Source: Gammaproteobacteria bacterium (GTDB lineage: Bacteria > Pseudomonadota > Gammaproteobacteria > Burkholderiales > Rhodocyclaceae). From it: a DNA stretch of 64,000 bases. Positions 28,899 to 37,596 of this stretch are shown piece after piece. The stretch lies in assembly GCA_018828385.1 (NCBI GenBank), contig JAHJVE010000023.1, positions 434,001 through 498,000 of the forward strand, read 5' to 3'. Below the pieces are notes generated by a model. The model was not told the DNA's origin. It did not search any database and worked only from the letters and a program-made list of their open reading frames with translations. The translations under genes were made by a program, and so were the position numbers. Numbering within the stretch: position 1 is the first letter of the stretch; every line of letters begins with the position of its first letter.

Positions 28899-30320
28899 TC
28901 AGTACGCGCTTGCGTCCTTGAAGACGAGCCAGACAGTACGGAAAATGATGTAGATGTCGAGATTCAGGGACCAGTTGCGCAGGTATTCGAGATCGTAGTC
29001 GATACGCGCCTGCATCTTGTCCAGCGTTTCCGTCTCGCCACGGTAGCCGTTCACCTGTGCCCAGCCCGTAATGCCGGGCTTGACCTTGTGGCGGACCATG
29101 TAACCCCTGATCAACTTGCGGTACATCTCGTTGTGCGCCACCGCATGCGGCCGCGGACCGACAATGCTCATGCGCCCCTGCAGCACGTTCACGAACTGCG
29201 GCAACTCGTCGAGCGAAGTCCGGCGCAGGATGCCGCCGACCCGCGTGACCCGGGCATCGCCCTTGCGTGCCTGGGGAACGTTCGGACCGTCCTCGCAGAC
29301 GCTCATCGAACGAAATTTATAGACCATGATCTCCTCGCCATCGAGACCGTAGCGGCGCTGCTTGAAGATGATCGGCCCCGGCGAACTCAGCTTGACCAGC
29401 AAGGCAACGACAAGCAGGACAGGCGAAATCAGGATCAGTATCGACAGCGCAAGAACAACGTCACCCAACCTTTTGACGATCCCGTTCAGGCCCGAAAATG
29501 GCGTGTCGCAGACGGCAACCACCGGCACCCGGCCAACCGCATCCATGCGCGCCTGGATCAGGTCGGTGACAAAAATATCGGGCACGAAATAGACCGAAGC
29601 CGTCGTGTCGTTCAGGGATTCCAGCAAGGAAAGAATCCGTGGCTGGGTCGCCATCGGCAAGGCGAGGTAGATCAGATCTATCCGGTTCTCCTTGACGTAG
29701 TCGGCCACCTCGGTAAAACGTCCGATCAACCGGCTGTTGCCCATCTCGAGCCGGTCGATGTCGCGGTCGTCGAAATAGCCGTTGAGCTTGATGCCCTGCA
29801 TCGGGTGCGCGTCGATCTCGGCGGCCAGATGACGCCCCAATTCGTTGCAACCGACCACCACGGCCCGCTTTGGAAAGCCGTTGGCGGCGAGCACGGCTGG
29901 CATCGTAACGCGAAACAGGAAATGACCGGCGAGTTGTGCAGCAGGCGCCATCCACAGCCAGTTGAACAGCACCTCTTCGGGGAAATGCGTATACAGCCCG
30001 GTGGCCAGCCCGAAGAAAACCAGAAGGGCAGAAACGCCCAGCCAGCCGAAAAGCACTTCGCGGATACTGCCCCGCACGGTTTCCTGAATCAGGCTCTTGC
30101 CCGGAAAGGTCAGCGAGAAAACGAGCACGCCAAGCACGGCGTAATTGGCGTACTGATCGTCACGAAACCAGAACATCAAGCCGAACAGCGTGACAAGAAC
30201 CGAAAGCGGATCAACCAGCGACTCAAAAAGTCGAAACAATGCTCCGCCAACCCGTTCCATTCCAAAAAATGGACGATTCGCAGCAACGCCACCGAAGCGT
30301 GAGGAAGACAAAATGTTCAT
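28899..30320 (-). CDS. wcaJ: undecaprenyl-phosphate glucose phosphotransferase (WcaJ/EpsB-like)
   Basis: Starts exopolysaccharide synthesis by moving glucose-1-phosphate from UDP-glucose to undecaprenyl phosphate. About 473 residues from the ATG at 30320 (a GTG at 30332 is possible). Four N-terminal membrane segments, a Rossmann-like middle region, and a C-terminal bacterial sugar-transferase domain with KFRSM, RRTSLDELPQ, GRMSIVGPRP and PGITGWAQVNGYRG. Last gene of the exopolysaccharide locus on this strand. Confidence 0.92.
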   Translation of the reverse strand: MNILSSSRFGGVAANRPFFGMERVGGALFRLFESLVDPLSVLVTLFGLMFWFRDDQYANYAVLGVLVFSLTFPGKSLIQETVRGSIREVLFGWLGVSALLVFFGLATGLYTHFPEEVLFNWLWMAPAAQLAGHFLFRVTMPAVLAANGFPKRAVVVGCNELGRHLAAEIDAHPMQGIKLNGYFDDRDIDRLEMGNSRLIGRFTEVADYVKENRIDLIYLALPMATQPRILSLLESLNDTTASVYFVPDIFVTDLIQARMDAVGRVPVVAVCDTPFSGLNGIVKRLGDVVLALSILILISPVLLVVALLVKLSSPGPIIFKQRRYGLDGEEIMVYKFRSMSVCEDGPNVPQARKGDARVTRVGGILRRTSLDELPQFVNVLQGRMSIVGPRPHAVAHNEMYRKLIRGYMVRHKVKPGITGWAQVNGYRGETETLDKMQARIDYDLEYLRNWSLNLDIYIIFRTVWLVFKDASAY

Positions 30321-30750
30321 GGCATCAATCACGGACTTTATTTAATTTGAATACAGGCCAAATTGTATACCAAATGCAAGAAAATGCCGCACCGCAGCAA
30401 TTGAATAGTCCGTCAATCCGCCATCATGGGCATGTCACAAGCGCTGCTTAGTGGCGGTTCGAAACCATTGCCAATACGACAACATGCCACCATGCCCAGC
30501 CATCACTGACTATGTACCAATCCCCCGCAGCGCGCTCGTAAGCGCCACTCATCAACACTCGCCCGCAGGATCTCTTGATGTGACACAAGCATCAATCACA
30601 ATAATGTGTTATTCAAATACATGAAATAAACAAACCAACCGATAAATTTCATGAAAATGAAACATGTTCACTTCGACGCAATGCCCGACCCTCGTTTCAG
30701 ATCGGATCCTCTGGATATTCCGCTCAGGCAAAAAATGGCTTGTCTGCCGA
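30321..30750. other. intergenic region between wcaJ and the VanZ-like gene
   Basis: About 430 bp. AT-rich stretches near 30560-30670 and a TATACAAT box on the minus strand near 30362-30370 could serve a wcaJ promoter, but no good -35 box is visible. I see no gene here. Confidence 0.4.
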
Positions 30751-31116
30751 TCAACGAGCCCGGACTGCCAGCCGCCACCAGGCAGCCATGACGATGCCGC
30801 ACAAACCCGCCAACCAGTCATCCAGCCCGGGCTGACGGCCGGGCAGGAAGACCTGGTGAAACTCGTCGGCCGCTGAAATCAGCAGCGGAATCATCAAGGC
30901 CAGCCAGAGCGGCAGGACCAGGGCACTGTCGAGAATCAGGAAGAGAGCGCCGAACGCCACGAAATGCGCCAATTTATCGAACGGCATGGGCACCAGCCCG
31001 ACGGCAAAGGGCTGCTCGCCGAGAACGAACAGCGCGCCAACGCCAAACAGCCCGGCCAGCAGCCAGAAATAGCTGCGCACCCGGGGCTGATTGGCGGTCA
31101 AGCGTTCTGCATCCAT
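30751..31116 (-). CDS. VanZ-family membrane protein
   Basis: About 121 residues, four membrane segments. The family pattern DKLAHFVAFGAL and ADEFHQVFLPGRQPGLDDWLAG is clear. The ATG at 31116 is preferred over the GTG one codon earlier. VanZ-like proteins are often found at the edge of exosortase/exopolysaccharide loci, role unknown. It follows manC by about 14 bp. Confidence 0.85.
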   Translation of the reverse strand: MDAERLTANQPRVRSYFWLLAGLFGVGALFVLGEQPFAVGLVPMPFDKLAHFVAFGALFLILDSALVLPLWLALMIPLLISAADEFHQVFLPGRQPGLDDWLAGLCGIVMAAWWRLAVRAR

Positions 31117-31130
31117 CACCGGGCTAGCGC

Positions 31131-32570
31131 TCAGCTCCGGCCATAGGTGTCCTCGAAACGCACAATATCGTCTTCACCGAGATAGCTGCCCGATTGCACC
31201 TCGATCATTTCGAGCGGAACAATGCCGGGGTTTTCGAGGCGGTGGGTAACGCCGAGCGGAATGTAGGTCGACTGGTTCTCGGAAACGAGGAAGGTCTCTT
31301 CGCCCCGGGTCACGCGGGCGGTGCCGCTGACGACGATCCAGTGCTCGGCGCGGTGGTGGTGCATTTGCAGCGACAGGGTGCCGCCCGGCTTGACGCCGAT
31401 GCGCTTGACCTGGAAGCGTTCGCCGGAATCGACGCCGTCGTACCAGCCCCACGGACGATAGACCTTGCGGTGCCATTGGGCGAGGCCGGGCTTATCGGTT
31501 TTGAGGCGATCGACAATTTTCTTCACGTCCTGCGTGGCGTCGTGGTGGACGACGAGCACGGCATCGTCGGTTTCAACGACCACCAGATTGCTGACGCCGA
31601 TGCAGGCGACGAAGCGGCCTTCGGAGACAACCAGCGTATCGCGGCAGTTTTCGAGCATGACGTCGCCGCGGGTGGCGTTGCCTTGGCCGCATTTTGGCAG
31701 CACTTTCCACAGGGCGTCCCAGGCGCCGACGTCGGACCAGCCCGCGCTGAGCGGGATGACGGCGGCTTTGGGCAGGCCGGCACCGCCGGTGGTCAGGCGT
31801 TCCATGACGGCGTAGTCGATGGAGTCGGAGGGGCAGGCTTTGAAGGCTTCAACGTCGACACGGACGAAGTCGCCATCGGTCTTGCCGCCGGCGAGGGCCT
31901 TTTGGCAGGCGGCAAGAATGTCGGGGCGACAGAGGCCGAGGGCGGTGATCCAGGTTGAGGCCTTCATGACGAAGATGCCGCTGTTCCAGAGGTAGTCGCC
32001 GGAGTCGAGGTAGCTTTCGGCGGTCGGGCGGTCGGGCTTTTCGACAAAGCGCGCGAGGGTATAGGCACCCGAGCCGTCGGTCAGGGCCTGGCCGCGCTGG
32101 ATGTAGCCGTAGCCGGTTTCCGGGCAGTCGGGGGTGATGCCGAAGGTGACGGTGACACCGGTTTCGGCCAGGGTGACGGCGCGGCTGACGGCGTCACGGA
32201 AGGCGGCGCCGTCGGCGATGTCGTGGTCGGCTGGCATGACGACGAGGACCGGGTCTTCGCCGTCGCGGACGGCCCACAGGGCAGCCAGGGCAAGGGCCGG
32301 GGCGGTGTTGCGGCCGAAGGGCTCAAGCAGGACGGAGCCGCGCAGACCGAGGGTGCGGATTTGTTCGGCGACGACGAAGCGATGCTCCTCGTTGCAAACG
32401 AGCAGCGGCCCCGCCATGTCGGCCAGGCCGTCGAGACGCGCTACCGTCGCCTGCAACATCGACTGTTCGCCGACCAAGGGCAGCAACTGCTTCGGATATT
32501 TCTCGCGCGACAGCGGCCACAGACGCGTGCCGGAACCACCGGAGAGTACGACGGGAAGAATCTGGGTCAT
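31131..32570 (-). CDS. manC: mannose-1-phosphate guanylyltransferase / mannose-6-phosphate isomerase
   Basis: Bifunctional type II enzyme making GDP-mannose. About 479 residues from the third in-frame Met. N-terminal nucleotidyltransferase with VVLSGGSGTRLWPLSREKYPKQ; C-terminal cupin isomerase with the PWGWYDGVD and LSLQMHHHRAEHWIVVSGTA motifs. Supplies GDP-mannose for the polymer. A dispersed repeat copy lies in the leader about 28 bp before the start. Confidence 0.94.
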   Translation of the reverse strand: MTQILPVVLSGGSGTRLWPLSREKYPKQLLPLVGEQSMLQATVARLDGLADMAGPLLVCNEEHRFVVAEQIRTLGLRGSVLLEPFGRNTAPALALAALWAVRDGEDPVLVVMPADHDIADGAAFRDAVSRAVTLAETGVTVTFGITPDCPETGYGYIQRGQALTDGSGAYTLARFVEKPDRPTAESYLDSGDYLWNSGIFVMKASTWITALGLCRPDILAACQKALAGGKTDGDFVRVDVEAFKACPSDSIDYAVMERLTTGGAGLPKAAVIPLSAGWSDVGAWDALWKVLPKCGQGNATRGDVMLENCRDTLVVSEGRFVACIGVSNLVVVETDDAVLVVHHDATQDVKKIVDRLKTDKPGLAQWHRKVYRPWGWYDGVDSGERFQVKRIGVKPGGTLSLQMHHHRAEHWIVVSGTARVTRGEETFLVSENQSTYIPLGVTHRLENPGIVPLEMIEVQSGSYLGEDDIVRFEDTYGRS

Positions 32571-32597
32571 GAACATCCACACCTATAAAAAACGTTG

Positions 32598-32637
32598 ATT
32601 GCTACGGTCAACCGGAAATTTAGCCCAAAAACAAAAT
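32598..32637 (+). repeat. dispersed 40-bp repeat, copy 7 (rmlC-manC gap)
   Basis: Excellent match: ATTGCTACGGTCAACCGG, AAATTTAGCCC, AAAAACAAAAT. Intergenic, upstream of manC and downstream of rmlC. Confidence 0.9.
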
Positions 32638-32697
32638 CCGGATCAGAACTTCATCGCCCTCGGGGCCACCTGCCCACGGAGCGGCAACACACCGCGC

Positions 32698-33240
32698 CTA
32701 CGCCCCTACTGCATCCCGAAACCGCTGCCCCGCCGCATCCTTTGCCGAGAGCAGCGGCTCGCCTTCGAGCTGCCAGTCAATCGCCAGATCCGGGTCGTTC
32801 CACGCGATGCAGCGCTCATGCGCCGGGGCGTAGTAGTCCGTCGTCTTGTAGAGAAACTCAGCCGTTTCGGAGAGCACGACAAAGCCGTGCGCCAGGCCGG
32901 GCGGAATCCACAGTTGGCGTTTGTTGTCCGCCGAGAGAAGTTCGCCGACCCACTTGCCATAGGTTTTCGAGCCTTTGCGGATGTCGACCGCGACATCGAA
33001 AACCTCGCCCTGCACCACACGCACCAGCTTGCCTTGCGGCTGCTGCACTTGGTAATGCAGGCCGCGCAGGACATTGCGGGCGGATTTGGAGTGGTTGTCC
33101 TGAACGAAGGTAACATCCAGCCCGGTGGCTTCCTGAAAGACTTTCTGGTTGTAGCTCTCATAGAAAAAGCCGCGGTCGTCGCCGAAAACCTTCGGGTAAA
33201 GGGCGATCACATCAGGAATGGCGGTGGGTATCGCACGCAT
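32698..33240 (-). CDS. rmlC: dTDP-4-dehydrorhamnose 3,5-epimerase
   Basis: Third step of dTDP-L-rhamnose synthesis. About 180 residues, cupin fold with RGFFYESYN, VLRGLHYQ (catalytic His) and the WIPPGLAHGFVVLS and DPDLAIDW blocks. ATG at 33240 overlaps the rmlA stop by one base (TGATG). Confidence 0.96.
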   Translation of the reverse strand: MRAIPTAIPDVIALYPKVFGDDRGFFYESYNQKVFQEATGLDVTFVQDNHSKSARNVLRGLHYQVQQPQGKLVRVVQGEVFDVAVDIRKGSKTYGKWVGELLSADNKRQLWIPPGLAHGFVVLSETAEFLYKTTDYYAPAHERCIAWNDPDLAIDWQLEGEPLLSAKDAAGQRFRDAVGA

Positions 33241-34118
33241 CAAAACACCCTTTCCTTGAGCACGCTCATCAGGTACTGGCCGTAAAGGTTCTTGATCATC
33301 GGCTGGGCCAGCTTTTCGAGCTGGCCGGCATCGACCCAGCCCTTGCGGTAGGCGATTTCTTCCGGACAGGCCACTTTCAGGCCCTGACGTTTTTCGATGG
33401 TGGCGATGAACTGGCTGGCGTCGAGCAGGCTTTCATGCGTGCCGGTATCGAGCCAAGCATGGCCGCGGCCCATGACCTGGACGTTCAACTGCTGGCGCTC
33501 GAGATAGATACGATTGACGTCGGTGATTTCCAGCTCGCCACGCGGCGACGGCTTGAGGTCGCGCGAGATGTCGAGCACCTGGTTGTCGTAGAAATAAAGG
33601 CCGGTCACCGCGTAATTGGACTTCGGCACCTTCGGCTTTTCTTCGAGGCTGATCGCCTGCCCGGCGGCGTCGAACTCGACCACGCCGTAACGTTCCGGGT
33701 CATGCACGTGATAAGCGAAGACCGTGGCGCCGCCGGTCTGACTACCGGCTGCCGCCAGATCGTTGGCAAACTCGTGGCCGTAAAAAATGTTGTCGCCGAG
33801 AACCAGCGCGCAGTCGCCATTGCCGACGAAGTCACGGCCGATGATGAAAGCCTGGGCCAAGCCGTCCGGGCTGGGCTGGATGGCGTATTGCAGATTGAGG
33901 CCCCACTGGCTGCCGTCGCCGAGCAACTGCTGAAAGCGCGGCGTGTCCTGCGGCGTCGAAATGATCAGGATGTCGCGAATCCCGGCCAGCATGAGCGTCG
34001 CCAGCGGGTAGTAGATCATCGGCTTGTCGTGGATCGGCAGCAGTTGCTTGGAAACGGCCAGGGTGACCGGGTAGAGACGGGTGCCGGAACCGCCGGCCAG
34101 GATGATGCCTTTACGCAT
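33240..34118 (-). CDS. rmlA: glucose-1-phosphate thymidylyltransferase
   Basis: First step of dTDP-rhamnose synthesis. 292 residues with [32 protein letters not shown] and the [13 protein letters not shown] motif. Feedback-regulated in relatives. Between rmlD and rmlC in an rmlBDAC order. Confidence 0.97.
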   Translation of the reverse strand: MRKGIILAGGSGTRLYPVTLAVSKQLLPIHDKPMIYYPLATLMLAGIRDILIISTPQDTPRFQQLLGDGSQWGLNLQYAIQPSPDGLAQAFIIGRDFVGNGDCALVLGDNIFYGHEFANDLAAAGSQTGGATVFAYHVHDPERYGVVEFDAAGQAISLEEKPKVPKSNYAVTGLYFYDNQVLDISRDLKPSPRGELEITDVNRIYLERQQLNVQVMGRGHAWLDTGTHESLLDASQFIATIEKRQGLKVACPEEIAYRKGWVDAGQLEKLAQPMIKNLYGQYLMSVLKERVF

Positions 34119-34132
34119 GATGAGTCCTCAAA

Positions 34133-35020
34133 TCAAAGAATCTGTTGCAAAACATGGTCCAGCCCGCTGTTCCAATCAGGCAGTTCCAGCCCGAAGGTCT
34201 GGCGCAGGCGGCTCGTGTCGAGTCGGGAATTGCTCGGCCGGGGCGCCGGCAGCGGGTAATCGGCCGTGGTGATCGGCAATATGTCGTCGGCCGTCAGCTT
34301 GAGCGGCTTGCCGGCTGCCAAGGGAGCGCGCACCACCGTCTGCGCGTATTCGTGCCACGTCGTGCAGCCACCAGCGGCCAGGTGATAGAGACCGAACGGG
34401 AAGCCCGCCCTGCCCTCGCGCTGGTAGCGCCCGAGCACCTGCGCCGTCACGTCAGCCAGTAGCGCAGCCGAAGTCGGCGCACCGAACTGGTCGGCGACGA
34501 TCTTCAAGCCATCGCGCTCGGCCGCCAGACGCAGCATGGTCTTGGCGAAATTGGCGCCGTGCGCACCGAACACCCAGCTCGTGCGAAAGATCAGGCAATC
34601 TGCCCCGCTCGCCTGCAAAGCCTGCTCACCGGCCAGCTTGGTCTGGCCATAAACGCTTTGCGGGTTGGGCGCATCGCTTTCCAGATAAGCGCCGGGCTTG
34701 CTGCCGTCGAAGACATAGTCCGTCGAGTAATGAATGACCAGCGCGCCAAGACGCGCCGCTTCCTCACCGAAGACGCCCGGCGCCGTGCCGTTGATGGCCC
34801 GGGCCAGCGCCGGCTCGGCTTCGGCCTTGTCCACGGCCGTGTAGGCCGCCGGATTGATGATCACCTGCGGCTTGACCTCGGCCACCAGCCGGCGGATGGC
34901 GTCCGGGCTGGACAGATCGCAGTCCGCCAGATCAACGGCAACCACCTCGCCCAGCGGCGCCAGGGCCCGCTGCAGCTCAAAGCCAACCTGGCCGTTTTTG
35001 CCTGTCAGAAGAATTTTCAT
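34133..35020 (-). CDS. rmlD: dTDP-4-dehydrorhamnose reductase
   Basis: Last step of dTDP-L-rhamnose synthesis. 295 residues, short-chain dehydrogenase: N-terminal GKNGQVGFEL cofactor loop, HYSTDYVFDG and the catalytic YGQTKLAGE. Two bases after rmlB. Confidence 0.96.
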   Translation of the reverse strand: MKILLTGKNGQVGFELQRALAPLGEVVAVDLADCDLSSPDAIRRLVAEVKPQVIINPAAYTAVDKAEAEPALARAINGTAPGVFGEEAARLGALVIHYSTDYVFDGSKPGAYLESDAPNPQSVYGQTKLAGEQALQASGADCLIFRTSWVFGAHGANFAKTMLRLAAERDGLKIVADQFGAPTSAALLADVTAQVLGRYQREGRAGFPFGLYHLAAGGCTTWHEYAQTVVRAPLAAGKPLKLTADDILPITTADYPLPAPRPSNSRLDTSRLRQTFGLELPDWNSGLDHVLQQIL

Positions 35021-35022
35021 GA

Positions 35023-36081
35023 TCAGGCGCTGTACTGCTTGCCGACCCAGTTCTGGTAAGCGCCGCTGGTCACATTGGCCACCCAGGCCTGGTTATCGAG
35101 ATACCACTGCACCGTCTTCTTGATGCCGGTCTCGAAGGTTTCAGCCGGCTTCCAGCCGAGTTCGCGTTCGATCTTGGTCGCATCAATCGCGTAGCGACGG
35201 TCATGACCGGGGCGGTCGGTAACGTAGGTGATCTGTTCGACGTAAGGCTTGCCGTCAGCCCGCGGGCTCAGTTCGTCGAGGATGGCGCACAGCGTATGCA
35301 CGACATCCAGATTCGGCTTCTCGTTCCAGCCACCAACGTTGTAGGTCTCGCCGACCTTGCCGGCTTCGAGCACGCGGCGGATGGCGCTGCAGTGATCCTT
35401 GACGTAGAGCCAGTCACGAATCTGCTGGCCGTCGCCGTAGATGGGCAGCGGCTTGCCGGCCAGGGCGTTGTGGATGACCAGCGGGATGAGCTTTTCCGGG
35501 AAGTGGTAGGGACCGTAGTTGTTGGAGCAGTTGGTGGTCAGCACCGGCAGGCCGTAGGTGTGGTGGTAGGCGCGCACCAGATGGTCGCTCGCTGCCTTGC
35601 TCGCCGAGTACGGGCTGTTCGGCTCGTACTGGTGGGTTTCGGTGAAGGCCGGATCGTCCTTGGCCAGCGAACCGTAGACCTCGTCGGTCGACACATGGAG
35701 AAAACGGAATTCATTTTTGGCCGTTTTTTCCAGTTGACCGTAGTAAGCCCGCACGGCTTCGAGCAAACGGAAGGTGCCGACAATATTGGTCTGGATGAAG
35801 TCTTCCGGGCCATGAATGCTACGGTCGACGTGCGATTCCGCCGCAAAATTGACCACCGCCCGCGGCTGGTGCTCGGCCAGCAGTTTGGCGACAAGATCGA
35901 AGTCGCCGATGCTGCCCTTGACGAAAATATGCCGCGCATCGCCATCGAGCGAAGCGAGGTTCTCAAGATTGCCCGCGTAGGTCAGATCATCTAGGTTGAT
36001 GACCGGCTCATCGGACAGGGCCAGCCAATCCAACACGAAATTACTGCCGATAAAACCCGCTGCTCCGGTAACTAAAATCAT
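35023..36081 (-). CDS. rmlB: dTDP-glucose 4,6-dehydratase
   Basis: Second step of dTDP-rhamnose synthesis. 352 residues: [29 protein letters not shown] and the catalytic [10 protein letters not shown]. Residues about 112-125 ([14 protein letters not shown]) derive from a dispersed repeat, in the loop before HVSTDEVYG that varies among family members. First gene of rmlBDAC; the accessory island lies just upstream. Confidence 0.97.
   Translation of the reverse strand: MILVTGAAGFIGSNFVLDWLALSDEPVINLDDLTYAGNLENLASLDGDARHIFVKGSIGDFDLVAKLLAEHQPRAVVNFAAESHVDRSIHGPEDFIQTNIVGTFRLLEAVRAYYGQLEKTAKNEFRFLHVSTDEVYGSLAKDDPAFTETHQYEPNSPYSASKAASDHLVRAYHHTYGLPVLTTNCSNNYGPYHFPEKLIPLVIHNALAGKPLPIYGDGQQIRDWLYVKDHCSAIRRVLEAGKVGETYNVGGWNEKPNLDVVHTLCAILDELSPRADGKPYVEQITYVTDRPGHDRRYAIDATKIERELGWKPAETFETGIKKTVQWYLDNQAWVANVTSGAYQNWVGKQYSA
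35708..35746 (-). repeat. dispersed 40-bp repeat, copy 8 (inside rmlB)
   Basis: Sense to rmlB: CTACGGTCAACTGGAAA, then ACGGCCAAAAATGAAT. Read in the YGQ frame. Confidence 0.7.
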
Positions 36082-36213
36082 GACTGCTCCATCAAAAGTG
36101 AATATCTAAAACGCATTTTTTACACGAGCCTGAGCCCATCCCCAAAACCCACGACCGCAAACAGCCGTCCGAGCGCGTCCAAGCTGATTGGTGCCCGCGC
36201 ATGTCTTTTCATG

Positions 36214-36798
36214 TCAGCTCCGGGCGAAAGCAAGCAAGGGAGCGTAATCGCGGGCATCGGCGGCTTGCAGTGCAGCGATGTAGCCCTGACGGGTATCGGT
36301 GGCATCGATCAAATTGCGGCTCCCCCAGGTAAAGCCGGGTTGCCCCAGACGCACCACCAACAAGTCGGCCATCATGCGGGCGTGGCGTCCGTTGCCATTT
36401 GGAAAGGGATGAATGGCGACCAAACGATGATGGAAGCGCACGGCAATTTCATCCGGCGAATAGGTCGCATGCGCCACCTGGTAACTGACGTCATCGAGCA
36501 GCTTCTTCAGTTCAACGCCCACCTTCAGCCAATCGACCCCAATGTTCTTATCGGACTTGCGGAAATTCCCCGCCCATTGCCAGGTTTCGCCGAACATCTG
36601 TCTGTGCAATTGGCGCACGAACGCTTCGTTGAGGATTTCCTTGCGTTGCTTGCGCGCCCAAGCCTCACCTTGCACGATGTTGAGCTGCTCCCATTCGTTC
36701 AACTCGCCCTGCGTCGTGATGTGGCCGGGGATAAGGCTGGCCAGCTCATCGGCATCAAGCGGGGTGGCGCCCGGCGGGTATTCCATGTTGAACGCCAT
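36214..36798 (-). CDS. Fic-family protein, mobile mystery protein B
   Basis: 194-residue Fic protein, predicted to transfer AMP or a related group to a target. Catalytic motif HPFPNGNGRHAR with His130. Normally overlaps the gene for mobile mystery protein A, a small HTH protein, but here a MITE sits between them. The pair behaves like a mobile toxin/regulator unit in published family descriptions (TIGRFAM mobile mystery proteins A and B, from memory). Start ATG at 36798, immediately after the MITE end. Confidence 0.88.
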   Translation of the reverse strand: MAFNMEYPPGATPLDADELASLIPGHITTQGELNEWEQLNIVQGEAWARKQRKEILNEAFVRQLHRQMFGETWQWAGNFRKSDKNIGVDWLKVGVELKKLLDDVSYQVAHATYSPDEIAVRFHHRLVAIHPFPNGNGRHARMMADLLVVRLGQPGFTWGSRNLIDATDTRQGYIAALQAADARDYAPLLAFARS

Positions 36799-36800
36799 TA

Positions 36801-37037
36801 TCCTTGAAACCTCAGTTGGACGCGGCTGATGGTGCGTCTGGGCGGGATGGCTGGCGCGAAGCGACGACGCGGCAGGCTCATGCCTGCAAGGAGGAGTGAC
36901 AAAGCCGGACGCCCGACCAGGCGTGCCAGCGGCTGCGTAGCGCTGTCACCCAACGGGTGAATGCCCTCGAAGGCACAAAAACCGGTATTCGTGCGACGGA
37001 TCAAGGATGAGTAAGCGGTCAACTGAGGTTTCAAGGA
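36801..37037. mobile_element. 237-bp MITE with 18-bp terminal inverted repeats and TTA target duplication
   Basis: Ends TCCTTGAAACCTCAGTTG (36801-36818) and its complement (37020-37037); flanking TTA at 36798-36800 and 37038-37040. No transposase. The 3-bp TNA-type duplication suits the IS1031 group of IS5-family elements, but the parent IS is not in the window. A 78-codon open frame inside it spans both ends and looks accidental. Confidence 0.85.
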
Positions 37038-37505
37038 TTATTGATCCCGCCACAGGGCACGGCGAGGACCATTGAGCAGACTCACCGCCAATTCACGGGT
37101 TTGCGCTTCAACGGTATCCCGTGAAGTCGATTGCGCCTCCAGCGCCATGGTGTGGCTGATGGTGGCCATGCGGCTCCGCGCCAATTCAAGCGCGCGCGCT
37201 TCCAGGGTTTCCGATAGCGACTGCCTGGGCACCAGCGCATATTGGAGCTCACAACCCATCGCTTCAGCAGCGCGGCGCAAGGTGGCCAGGCTGATGGTGT
37301 CATCGGCCTCCGAGGTTTCCAGGCGGGTAACAGTCGAGGTGGTGACGCCCAGACGTTGCGCAATATGGGTTGCCGTCATGCCAAGGCTTTCCCTGATCGC
37401 CTTGACCCAGCCCGAGGGCGGGCGTGGTGGCAGATCAGCACTGCGCCAGCGGTTCAAGGCAACATCAAGTTGACGACGCTTCAGATCGGAGAAATTCGAT
37501 TTCAT
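37038..37505 (-). CDS. mobile mystery protein A (HTH regulator)
   Basis: 155 residues with an XRE-type helix-turn-helix at about 38-95 (MTATHIAQRLGVTTSTVTRLE). Predicted to repress its own operon with the Fic protein. Stop TAA coincides with the TTA duplication of the MITE. The start lies 4 bp from the first of three palindromic operators, which fits autorepression. Confidence 0.85.
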   Translation of the reverse strand: MKSNFSDLKRRQLDVALNRWRSADLPPRPPSGWVKAIRESLGMTATHIAQRLGVTTSTVTRLETSEADDTISLATLRRAAEAMGCELQYALVPRQSLSETLEARALELARSRMATISHTMALEAQSTSRDTVEAQTRELAVSLLNGPRRALWRDQ

Positions 37506-37509
37506 TTTA

Positions 37510-37591
37510 TTGCACCATGACGCAATATATAATTTATATATATTGCACTATAACGCAATAAAATAAAATTCCAATTTGCACCATGGCGCAA
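37510..37591. promoter_or_regulatory. three 16-bp palindromic operators spaced 33 bp
   Basis: Sites 37510-37525, 37543-37558 and 37576-37591, consensus TTGCACYATRRCGCAA with outer TTGC...GCAA symmetry. Starts are exactly 33 bp apart, about three helical turns. AT-rich spacer includes TATATAATTTATATATA, a likely promoter for mobile mystery protein A. Binding by that protein is inferred. Confidence 0.75.
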
Positions 37592-37596
37592 CATAT

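Noticed and set aside
35810-35835. GCTACGGTCGAC inside rmlB, resembling the dispersed repeat
   Set aside because: It encodes the conserved HVDRSI motif of dTDP-glucose dehydratases and has no matching second half; coincidence.
36798-37034. 78-codon frame filling the MITE
   Set aside because: Begins and ends within the terminal inverted repeats; no transposase motif, so accidental.
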